DNA from: DATIJC01 sp035479015
GTDB taxonomy: Bacteria; Patescibacteriota; Microgenomatia; UBA1400; UBA12028
DNA length: 17,731 nt
Direction of reading: 5' to 3'
NCBI GenBank assembly: GCA_035479015.1
Contig: DATIJC010000051.1
Span: 1-17,731, forward strand
The notes beneath the pieces were generated by a model that did no database searches, was not told where the DNA came from, and saw only the letters and a program-made list of their open reading frames with translations. Below, piece after piece: positions 1 through 5,275 of this stretch. Position 1 is the first letter of the stretch. Each line of letters starts with the position of its first letter. The position numbers and the translations under genes are program-made.

Positions 1-25
1 CTTTCTGTGGTTTTACTGATTTCTC

Positions 26-34
26 TGGTAAAAT
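26..34 (+). promoter_or_regulatory. Extended -10 promoter upstream of tRNA-Thr region
   Basis: TGGTAAAAT is an extended -10 (TG, one base, TAAAAT). A start about 7 nt downstream would begin the transcript just before the tRNA-like 5' fragment at 45 and run into tRNA-Thr. No convincing -35 is present, as expected for the extended -10 class. The assignment is by sequence only. Confidence 0.45.
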
Positions 35-44
35 AGTGTTTTAT

Positions 45-114
45 GCCACCTTAGCCCCGCCTACATCAGCTATGCTGGAAGCATTGCGGGCAGGTCAGTT
101 GGTAGAGCAGTCGC
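45..114 (+). pseudogene. tRNA 5'-half remnant split by a 39-bp insertion
   Basis: Bases 45-55 (GCCACCTTAGC) are identical to the first 11 nt of the intact tRNA-Thr at 115-125. Bases 95-109 (TCAGTTGGTAGAGCA) match the next 15 nt of that tRNA (126-140) with one C-to-T difference. Between them lies a 39-bp insert (56-94) that interrupts the tRNA-like sequence without losing a base. The insert begins CCCGCC and ends GCGGGCAGG; CCCGC at 56-60 can pair with GCGGG at 86-90, and ATGCT/AGCAT (72-76/80-84) form an inner hairpin. The copy has no anticodon or T arm, so it is not a working tRNA. The D-arm half is conserved in most tRNAs, so the ancestor could be a different tRNA; the acceptor half favours tRNA-Thr. 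Confidence 0.6.
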
Positions 115-187
115 GCCACCTTAGCTCAGCTGGTAGAGCACCTGTTTTGTAAACAGGTGGTCCAGGGTTCGAATCCCTGAGGTGGCT
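115..187 (+). tRNA. tRNA-Thr (anticodon TGT)
   Basis: A complete cloverleaf can be drawn. The acceptor stem GCCACCT (115-121) pairs with AGGTGGC (180-186), leaving T187 as discriminator. The anticodon stem CCTGT/ACAGG (141-145/153-157) encloses a 7-nt loop with anticodon TGT at 148-150, which reads ACA (Thr). The D arm (GGTAGAGC) and T arm (GGTTCGAATCC) are canonical. CCA is not encoded. The gene probably shares a transcript with the upstream tRNA-like remnant; rpmG follows about 110 bp downstream with its own promoter. Confidence 0.95.
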
Positions 188-197
188 CAAGTTTTTG

Positions 198-206
198 TGG
201 TACAAT
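198..206 (+). promoter_or_regulatory. Extended -10 promoter of rpmG
   Basis: TGGTACAAT is an extended -10, predicting a start near 213 and a leader of about 85 nt before the rpmG ATG. The same nine bases occur upstream of tRNA-Trp (3070-3078), which supports it as a promoter motif of this genome. Confidence 0.55.
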
Positions 207-217
207 ACGAGTTCTCG

Positions 218-254
218 AGGAGGAAAATCCTCCTACGTCCCGCCCTGGCGGGAC
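218..254 (+). promoter_or_regulatory. Two tandem hairpins in the rpmG leader
   Basis: The first hairpin is AGGAGGA (218-224), loop AAA, TCCTCCT (228-234), a perfect 7-bp stem. The second is GTCCCGC (237-243), loop CCTG, GCGGGAC (248-254), also perfect. The first buries an AGGAGG stretch that looks like a Shine-Dalgarno core but has no start codon at the right distance. Neither hairpin is followed by a T-run, so an intrinsic terminator is unlikely. They may stabilise the leader or bind a ribosomal protein, or the CCCGCC/GGCGGG hairpin may be a dispersed palindromic repeat related to the insert at 56-94. Function is inferred. Confidence 0.4.
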
Positions 255-298
255 TTCGGCAGACATCACGCTACTGAAAAAAAACTAAAGGAGTTCGT

Positions 299-490
299 AT
301 GGCAAAAGCAAAAAAAGGCCCGCGCGGCATCATCGCTCTCAAGAGCTCTGAGTCTGGGAATATTACCCACTACACGACTCGCAACAAGCGTAACCAGCAA
401 GAAAAAGGCAAAGGGAAGCTCGAGCTCATGAAGTATGATCCCAAGCTTCGTAAGCATGTTCTCCACAAAGAAGTAGAGAAGTTAAAATAG
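299..490 (+). CDS. rpmG: 50S ribosomal protein L33
   Basis: This 63-residue basic protein has the L33 pattern: an N-terminal MAKAKKGPRG, then SGNITHYTTRNKRNQQEKGKG and a C-terminal KYDPKLRKHVLHKEVEK. It lacks the two CxxC pairs found in zinc-binding L33, so it is the cysteine-free form. L33 sits near the E site of the large ribosomal subunit. The ATG at 299 has a strong Shine-Dalgarno (AAAGGAG at 287-293), one of the few good ones in the window. It is first in a likely operon with the 88-residue unknown (12-nt gap) and the EEP-family gene. Confidence 0.93.
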   Translation: MAKAKKGPRGIIALKSSESGNITHYTTRNKRNQQEKGKGKLELMKYDPKLRKHVLHKEVEKLK

Positions 491-502
491 TCCTTCCGAC
501 GT

Positions 503-769
503 ATGGTAGATCAAACAGAAATTACCCGGCCAAACGCTAATGTTCTGAAGAAAAGAACGTTCCTTCGCGAAATAATGCTTTATTTAAGTGCTAAGAATGG
601 TGGGGGATTCTGGCCAATACCCCCAGCGTTACCGAAGGATTGGCAATTGGCACTGCTTGATGAAGAAGACGTTAATACAGATACAGATCACAATAATCCA
701 AAGACCGTTTTTGAGCAATCTCTTCAAAATGTTGAAAATTTAGTGAGAGGTAATCGGGATAATGATTGA
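503..769 (+). CDS. Hypothetical protein, 88 residues
   Basis: I do not recognise this protein. It has a basic N-terminal part (KKRTFLREIMLYLS, residues 16-29), a central NGGGFWPIPPALPKDW segment (about 32-47) rich in Gly, Pro and Trp, and an acidic, asparagine-rich C-terminal half. There is no signal peptide or membrane segment. It starts 12 nt after rpmG with no clear Shine-Dalgarno, and its end overlaps the next gene by 8 nt, so translational coupling with the EEP-family enzyme is likely. The overlap and absence of internal stops support it being real. Confidence 0.6.
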   Translation: MVDQTEITRPNANVLKKRTFLREIMLYLSAKNGGGFWPIPPALPKDWQLALLDEEDVNTDTDHNNPKTVFEQSLQNVENLVRGNRDND

Positions 770-1517
770 GCAGACTACAGCAAAAATTCTTGCACTAAAC
801 ATTGAGGGTCATAAGCATCTTCCCGAAATAGAAGAATTTGCATCGCAAAAAAGTTTTGATGTAGTGGAATTGTGTGAAGTATTTGAAGAAAATATCCCAA
901 CTCTTTTGAAAATCTTTAATTCAGCGCATGTGCTATTTGCACCTGCGATGTATCTTCAGGGTCATCCAAGTTTTGATAGGGAAGGTGTAATGGGTGTAGC
1001 CATACTATCTAATTTACCGGTTGTTCATTCCGGATATGAATATTATGTAAAGCACGATAAGGATATCCCCGTGTATGATCATAGAAATCCCAATAGCAGT
1101 AATAGGGTACTGCTATGGGCGGATCTACAGATCGGAAGTGAGTTAATTCGTGTGGCTGTAACGCACTTTACCTGGACTCCTGTAAATGGAGAAGCAAATG
1201 ACACGCAAAGGAGAGATTTGGGTGAGCTTTTTAAAAAACTTGATGTAATCGATCCAGATTTTTTAGGTGGAGACTTTAATTTGCCATCAGGCGGAGAACT
1301 ACACAAGCTACTTACTGCACGTTATAGGGATAACGTGCCGGAAGCCATTACTTCGACGCTTGATCCAAACATTCACCGCACCCGAGGAAGTGTGAGGCTG
1401 GTTGTGGACCATCTATTTACAAAAATAAATGGAAGAATAATGGTTTCAGGAGTAGAGCAGATTTTTGGTGTAAGTGATCACACGGGTTTCACTGCCACCC
1501 TAACCCCTACGGCCTAA
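762..1517 (+). CDS. Endonuclease/exonuclease/phosphatase (EEP) family protein
   Basis: This is a soluble, metal-dependent phosphohydrolase of the DNase I-like EEP fold (exonuclease III, inositol phosphatases, nucleases). The family motifs appear in order in 251 residues: N13 in LNIEG, acidic residues in VVELCE (35-40), H135 in VTHFTW, D171 and N173 in GGDFNLP, D216-H217 in VVDHLF, and SDH at 238-240. All core metal and catalytic positions are present, so it should be active. The substrate (DNA, RNA, phosphoinositide-like or other phosphodiester) cannot be told from sequence. The ATG overlaps the previous gene by 8 nt. It ends 3 bp from the convergent glycosyltransferase stop. The family assignment is firm, the role open. 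Confidence 0.85.
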   Translation: MIEQTTAKILALNIEGHKHLPEIEEFASQKSFDVVELCEVFEENIPTLLKIFNSAHVLFAPAMYLQGHPSFDREGVMGVAILSNLPVVHSGYEYYVKHDKDIPVYDHRNPNSSNRVLLWADLQIGSELIRVAVTHFTWTPVNGEANDTQRRDLGELFKKLDVIDPDFLGGDFNLPSGGELHKLLTARYRDNVPEAITSTLDPNIHRTRGSVRLVVDHLFTKINGRIMVSGVEQIFGVSDHTGFTATLTPTA

Positions 1518-1520
1518 ACC

Positions 1521-2810
1521 CTAATTTTTCGGCATAAGTGCCAAAATATTTTTTGTTCCTTCCGTAAAAAGTTTTGGTAAGTGCAGCGCATTATGGATCG
1601 CTTGCTGCGTCCACGAGTCTTCACCGGTTGATTTTCGAAGTGCCTCTATTTGTTCACTAATTTTTTCCGGAGTAGCCCTGCGGGATACACTATGCTGTTC
1701 AAAGACCTCGCGGATATTTTCTTCCCATTCGCCCCACGGTTCTAGTGTGAGGATGAAGCACCCGGCAGCAGCGGCATCATACGCCATATCGCCGGAGGGC
1801 TTAGTCACAAATCCGTCAGCCCATGGAAACGCATGGGCAATGAGCAGCTCATTTGCTTCCACGATGTGTGGGGCAAAGAGCACGCGAAGCGGGGCATGGG
1901 TGTCATGTATATTTGCAGTAGGTATTCCTTCTTGGCTCGCAATCGCGTGCATGCTCTCACGGATATCTTCGTGTACCCCGCAATACATGATCACTTGTAG
2001 ATCTCCACCGCGCCGAAGTGCCGGAGCGAGAGAACGCAAACACTGTTCGATTTCGATTTTGTTGTTACCTAGTCCTCCAGTTGCGATGCACAGGCGCAAA
2101 GGGCGGTGGAGATGATCTGTTTCACTTTTATGCTTGCGCGCTGCCACAATCCGTGGATCTACTGGTGGTCCTGTCACGATGATACGAGCAGGGTCTACTT
2201 TTTTTCCAAGCAGAGCAGCTTTTTCCAAAAAAGAAATTCTCGTGTTTTCGTCAAAGACGCAAAAACGAATTGCGTGAAGCTGCGCAAATTCCAAGTACTG
2301 CTCTCGCACGTGCGGATCGGTAACTACTTGAACCACTTTTTTCCCCAATCCCGCTAAAATATTTCCGGCTTCGTAGTGGAATGACAAAATGGGCCGATGA
2401 ACGTTTTCGAATAGATAAACCAACGGTCCATGGATTGCATCGGTAATTGGCAACTTACTGCGGACTTTGGAATCAATTGCATCTTTTAAAGCTTTGAGCG
2501 GTGAAAAGCGGGCCATCGCTTTCCCCATTTCTTCCGTAAATACCACTTTGCTCCAGTCATGGCGTGACACATAGTTGGTGGGGTCTACCAACCATGCTTT
2601 TTCTGGTTCTATGCCTGTTTGCCACTCCTGCATCAGTGCTGCGAGCGCCATAGAGTAGTGAGCGCGAGAGAAGAGGACCTGTGGCTCGTGCTCACTCTTC
2701 CAGCTACCAGCGACGGTCACGATAGGTACACGCGTATGTTCGAGTATTTTTTTGTCTTGGCGCAAATGAGAATCAAAAGTGGTTTGTTGCATGCGCTTCA
2801 AGGTTAGCAT
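1521..2810 (-). CDS. GT-B fold glycosyltransferase, MurG/GT28-like
   Basis: This 429-residue protein looks like a GT-B nucleotide-sugar transferase. The C-terminal domain opens with CIATGGLGNNK (residues 251-261), the glycine-rich turn of GT28-type enzymes, and carries TKPSGDMAYDAAAAG (336-350), which corresponds to the donor-binding segment of MurG and diacylglycerol glucosyltransferases (TKPGG...EAxAxG). The N-terminal domain includes HYEAGN (145-150) and VVTDPH (163-168). There is no membrane segment, so it is cytosolic or peripheral. The acceptor (lipid, undecaprenyl carrier or metabolite) is unknown; it is not canonical MurG. An alternative start is Met7 (ATG at 2792). A possible -10 (TATAAC) lies 8 nt before the ATG. 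Confidence 0.75.
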   Translation of the reverse strand: MLTLKRMQQTTFDSHLRQDKKILEHTRVPIVTVAGSWKSEHEPQVLFSRAHYSMALAALMQEWQTGIEPEKAWLVDPTNYVSRHDWSKVVFTEEMGKAMARFSPLKALKDAIDSKVRSKLPITDAIHGPLVYLFENVHRPILSFHYEAGNILAGLGKKVVQVVTDPHVREQYLEFAQLHAIRFCVFDENTRISFLEKAALLGKKVDPARIIVTGPPVDPRIVAARKHKSETDHLHRPLRLCIATGGLGNNKIEIEQCLRSLAPALRRGGDLQVIMYCGVHEDIRESMHAIASQEGIPTANIHDTHAPLRVLFAPHIVEANELLIAHAFPWADGFVTKPSGDMAYDAAAAGCFILTLEPWGEWEENIREVFEQHSVSRRATPEKISEQIEALRKSTGEDSWTQQAIHNALHLPKLFTEGTKNILALMPKN

Positions 2811-2815
2811 ATAGT
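2787..2815 (+). promoter_or_regulatory. Promoter of the DQKL coiled-coil gene, near-leaderless
   Basis: TTGCAT (2787-2792) and TATAGT (2810-2815) are separated by 17 bp, an ideal sigma70-type spacing. Only 8 nt separate the -10 from the ATG at 2824, so the transcript should begin within 0-2 nt of the start codon. The promoter lies inside the start of the divergent glycosyltransferase gene. Confidence 0.55.
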
Positions 2816-2818
2816 GAA

Positions 2819-2824
2819 GTTATA
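2819..2824 (-). promoter_or_regulatory. Possible -10 box of the glycosyltransferase gene
   Basis: On the minus strand TATAAC stands 8 nt before the ATG at 2810. No good -35 is seen. Its placement mirrors the + strand promoter, so two -10 boxes would sit nearly back to back around the 13-bp intergenic gap. Confidence 0.3.
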
Positions 2825-3054
2825 TGTCACTTACGAAGAAGGATCTGCAGGCCATAGGTGATCTGGTTGATCAAAAGTTGGACCAAAAGTTGGACCAAAA
2901 ACTTAAAACAGAACTGGCTCCTATCTGGAAAAGCATCAAAAATATGGATAAGAAACTCACTACGATGATCAATTTTTTTGACAGGGAACATCTCCAACTT
3001 CGAGGTCGAGTCGACAGGATCGAGGACCACCTTCATTTGCCCAAGATTTCCTGA
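2824..3054 (+). CDS. Small coiled-coil protein with a DQKL repeat
   Basis: The product has 76 residues. Residues 16-27 are three consecutive DQKL units, encoded by three near-identical 12-bp repeats (2869-2904). After that come KLKTELAPIWKSIKNMDKKLTTMINFFDREHLQLRGRVDRIEDHL, a highly charged heptad-like pattern expected to form a coiled coil, and a short HLPKIS tail. There is no membrane segment or signal. From memory, similar short DQKL/RVDRIEDHL proteins recur in Patescibacteria genomes, usually unnamed; I know no established function. The ATG has no Shine-Dalgarno and follows a promoter directly, so leaderless translation is likely. tRNA-Trp lies downstream. Confidence 0.75.
   Translation: MSLTKKDLQAIGDLVDQKLDQKLDQKLKTELAPIWKSIKNMDKKLTTMINFFDREHLQLRGRVDRIEDHLHLPKIS
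2869..2904 (+). repeat. Three tandem 12-bp units encoding DQKL
   Basis: Units GATCAAAAGTTG, GACCAAAAGTTG and GACCAAAAACTT follow each other in frame. The first two differ by one base, while the third has drifted at its end but still encodes DQKL. The 4-residue unit count could change by slippage without breaking the frame. Confidence 0.85.
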
Positions 3055-3069
3055 TTTTCTCTTCAAGAA

Positions 3070-3078
3070 TGGTACAAT
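3070..3078 (+). promoter_or_regulatory. Extended -10 promoter of tRNA-Trp
   Basis: TGGTACAAT matches the rpmG promoter at 198-206 exactly. A start near 3085 would place the 9-bp hairpin at 3087-3111 at the very 5' end of the pre-tRNA. Confidence 0.55.
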
Positions 3079-3086
3079 AAGTTCCA

Positions 3087-3111
3087 CTACAAGCATGTAA
3101 ACTGCTTGTAG
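3087..3111 (+). promoter_or_regulatory. 9-bp hairpin in the tRNA-Trp leader
   Basis: CTACAAGCA (3087-3095), loop TGTAAAC, TGCTTGTAG (3103-3111) form a perfect 9-bp stem. It ends 6 nt before the mature tRNA 5' end at 3118. No T-run follows, so it is not an intrinsic terminator of the upstream gene. It would be removed with the leader by RNase P. Confidence 0.5.
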
Positions 3112-3117
3112 CAAGTT

Positions 3118-3188
3118 AGGGGCGTCGTTTAGCGGCAAGACATCAGTCTCCAAAACTGAGAACGAAGGTTCGATTCCTTCCGCCCCTG
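3118..3188 (+). tRNA. tRNA-Trp (anticodon CCA)
   Basis: The acceptor stem AGGGGCG (3118-3124) pairs with CGCCCCT (3181-3187), and G3188 is the discriminator typical of tRNA-Trp. The anticodon stem TCAGT/ACTGA (3143-3147/3155-3159) holds the loop CTCCAAA with anticodon CCA at 3150-3152. The T arm is GAAGG-TTCGATT-CCTTC. The D loop is short. CCA is not encoded at the 3' end (GCA follows). Confidence 0.93.
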
Positions 3189-3245
3189 CAGCTACTTTTT
3201 TCTCGACTGAAACTTCAATAGATCTACAGAGAATCGAACCTAGGA

Positions 3246-3251
3246 TATAAT
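3246..3251 (+). promoter_or_regulatory. Consensus -10 box, leaderless start of racemase-family gene
   Basis: TATAAT is a perfect -10 consensus ending 6 nt before the ATG at 3258. Transcription about 7 nt downstream would start at the A of the start codon. No clear -35 and no Shine-Dalgarno are present. Confidence 0.55.
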
Positions 3252-3257
3252 CGACAA

Positions 3258-3947
3258 ATGAAAACAGTTGGAATCATAGGCGGATTAGGTCCTGAAACTA
3301 CTGCAGAATTTTACTTGAGATTGATAGCAATTTGTCGAGAAGACTACAAACTTGCCCGGCCTCCTATTTTGATGTGGAGTATTCCTTTGGAATACCAGAT
3401 CGAAGAGGAACTTATTACTCTGGCGAGCGGAGAGGAACGATATATTCCTTATCTTATTGACGCTGCGAAGAGACTGGAAGCAGGTGGGGCTGACTTCATA
3501 GTTATTCCATGCAATTCAGTACATATCTTCATCAATCAGGTTAGAGCTTCAGTAAAAATTCCGGTTCTCAGTATTGTTGAGACAACATTAAATGTATTGA
3601 GGCAAAGTAATATTACTGATGTTGGACTGCTGGCAACAAAAACCACGGTGGATAAAAATCTCTACGGTCAAATTTTAAGTAATGAAAGCATTAAAGTTCA
3701 CCACCTTGAGCCATCAGATCAAAAGGAAATTGGGACAATTATAAATCGATTAGTTTTAAAAGAGGAAACTGAAGGCGATCGTAAGTCACTCATTACGATG
3801 GTGAATAATTTTGTTAGACATGGAATTCAAACAGTTTTATTAGCATGTACAGATTTGCAACTCTTGATCCCAGAAATCGAAGGTGTAAATATATTTGACA
3901 CTATGGAAATTCTTGCGCGAGAAACTGTGCGTGAAATTCTAGATTGA
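3258..3947 (+). CDS. Aspartate/glutamate racemase family protein
   Basis: This 229-residue protein belongs to the cofactor-independent Asp/Glu racemase superfamily. It has GGLGPETT at residues 8-15 and the two catalytic-cysteine contexts: PCNSVH with C85 and ACTDLQLL with C197. Both cysteines are present, so two-base racemisation is possible. It resembles the aspartate/amino-acid racemase branch (GGxGPxAT start) more than MurI. It is cytosolic and may supply a D-amino acid for the cell wall or act as a broad-specificity racemase. The substrate is not decidable from motifs. It starts without a Shine-Dalgarno just after a -10 box. Confidence 0.85.
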   Translation: MKTVGIIGGLGPETTAEFYLRLIAICREDYKLARPPILMWSIPLEYQIEEELITLASGEERYIPYLIDAAKRLEAGGADFIVIPCNSVHIFINQVRASVKIPVLSIVETTLNVLRQSNITDVGLLATKTTVDKNLYGQILSNESIKVHHLEPSDQKEIGTIINRLVLKEETEGDRKSLITMVNNFVRHGIQTVLLACTDLQLLIPEIEGVNIFDTMEILARETVREILD

Positions 3948-3994
3948 AATTTTCACCCCAGGGATGGAAACGTCGGTGGCATGATGACGCGGCC

Positions 3995-4003
3995 TGCTAC
4001 AAT
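3995..4003 (+). promoter_or_regulatory. Extended -10, leaderless start of MFS gene
   Basis: TGCTACAAT is an extended -10 ending 6 nt before the ATG at 4010. It places the transcript start at the ATG and argues against the longer upstream reading from 3944. Confidence 0.55.
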
Positions 4004-4009
4004 ATCCCC

Positions 4010-5227
4010 ATGCGGCCGACGTCATCACATATCCAGCGCGTGTATCTCACACTCACACTCTTTAACACACTGGCTGCGTCACTCATTTGGGGAATCAATA
4101 CACTCTTTCTTTTACATGCGGGATTATCAAATTCGCAAGCATTCTTAGCGAATGCATTTTTTACCGTGGGACAAGTACTATTTGAAGTACCCACAGGAAT
4201 TGTTGCAGATTTGAAGGGAAGGAGACTGTCATATCTATTGGGTACCGTGACGCTGGCGCTGTCAACGCTGTGGTACTTGTGGGCGTGGTATATGAAGGCT
4301 CCGTTTGTATGGTGGGCACTCTCATCGATGCTTCTAGGACTTGGATTCACTTTTTTCTCAGGCGCCACAGAAGCGTGGTTGGTCGATGCACTGGAAAGCG
4401 CACGTTTTAAAGGATCAGTTGATAGTGTGTTCGCCAAAGCACAGTCAGTTGGTGGTATAGCGATGTTGGTAGGATCCATTGGTGGCGGAATTATTGCGCA
4501 ACTGACAAATTTAGGTGTGCCATATATTTTGCGGTCTATCCTTTTGGGAGTAACCTTCGTCATCGCTTTTGTCTTTATGAAGGATTGGGGTTTCACACCA
4601 AAGAAGCGAGTCAATTTGCGGCATGATTTTAAACAGCAATTTGTCACTGGTTTTGAGTTGGGTTGGAAAAATCGTCAGATTAGACTTCTTATGCTGGCTG
4701 GTCCGGTAATTTCTGCCGTAGGTTTTTATACGTTCTACGCGCTCCAACCGTTTTTGTTGGGACTGTTTGGTGACTCAAAAGCATACGCAATAGCTGGTGC
4801 TGCTGCAGCCATTGTTGCTGGCTCGCAGATAGTTGGTGGAATATCGATTCCGTTTGTTCAACGAATCTTTCCTAGACGTAGCGATGTTTTGATTGCAAGT
4901 ACTCTTTTGAGCGTTGCGCTTTTACTAATAATAGCTTTCAGTCATTCATTCTGGCTCGTGATTGGGTTGCTTTGTTTGTGGGGATTTGTTTCATCTGTGG
5001 CCACCCCAGTGCGGCAAGCGTATATGAATAGCCTGATTCCATCGCGGGAGCGTGCAACTGTCCTATCCTTTGACAACATGTTTGGATCTGCAGGAGGTGC
5101 AGTGATCCAGCCAGTCTTAGGAAAAGTCGCCGATATCTACAGCTACTCCTCATCCTTTTTAGTAGGATCTCTTGCCCAACTCGTTGCACTGCCTTTCTTA
5201 TGGAAAGCCCGGCAAGAGGAAAAATGA
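4010..5227 (+). CDS. Major facilitator superfamily transporter
   Basis: This is a polytopic membrane protein of 405 residues with about 12 hydrophobic segments. The MFS motif A appears after TM2 as FEVPTGIVADLKGRRLSYL (G-x3-D-x2-G-R-R), and the second half contains a long R/K-rich loop (FTPKKRVNLRHDFKQQF) marking the central cytoplasmic linker. The substrate is unknown; drug-efflux-like MFS proteins of this size are common. I chose ATG 4010 because the reading from 3944 adds 22 polar residues (MKFSPQGWKRRW...) before the first membrane segment and overlaps the promoter. Kup follows 48 bp downstream. Confidence 0.85.
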   Translation: MRPTSSHIQRVYLTLTLFNTLAASLIWGINTLFLLHAGLSNSQAFLANAFFTVGQVLFEVPTGIVADLKGRRLSYLLGTVTLALSTLWYLWAWYMKAPFVWWALSSMLLGLGFTFFSGATEAWLVDALESARFKGSVDSVFAKAQSVGGIAMLVGSIGGGIIAQLTNLGVPYILRSILLGVTFVIAFVFMKDWGFTPKKRVNLRHDFKQQFVTGFELGWKNRQIRLLMLAGPVISAVGFYTFYALQPFLLGLFGDSKAYAIAGAAAAIVAGSQIVGGISIPFVQRIFPRRSDVLIASTLLSVALLLIIAFSHSFWLVIGLLCLWGFVSSVATPVRQAYMNSLIPSRERATVLSFDNMFGSAGGAVIQPVLGKVADIYSYSSSFLVGSLAQLVALPFLWKARQEEK

Positions 5228-5258
5228 TTCCTTACTTCCTATCTTGAAGAATGTTTTG

Positions 5259-5264
5259 TAAAAT
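5259..5264 (+). promoter_or_regulatory. -10 box upstream of kup
   Basis: TAAAAT, preceded directly by TG, ends 11 nt before the kup ATG at 5276, predicting a leader of at most about 5 nt. No Shine-Dalgarno is visible. The -35 region (TTCCTA, 17 bp upstream) is weak. Confidence 0.4.
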
Positions 5265-5275
5265 ATCCCCTAGAT

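Noticed and set aside
195..431. Open frame on + strand overlapping rpmG
   Set aside because: It is an out-of-frame shadow of rpmG and its leader, with low-complexity composition and no family resemblance.
2869..2904. Tandem 12-bp repeat as a CRISPR-like array
   Set aside because: The units are adjacent without spacers and encode a regular coiled-coil segment.
3944..4009. Upstream extension of the MFS gene from ATG 3944
   Set aside because: It adds 22 polar residues not seen in MFS proteins and overlaps a TGCTACAAT promoter placed for a start at 4010.
3997..4647. 216-residue open frame antisense to the MFS gene
   Set aside because: It mirrors the MFS codon pattern, has no recognisable domain and would destroy a well-supported gene.
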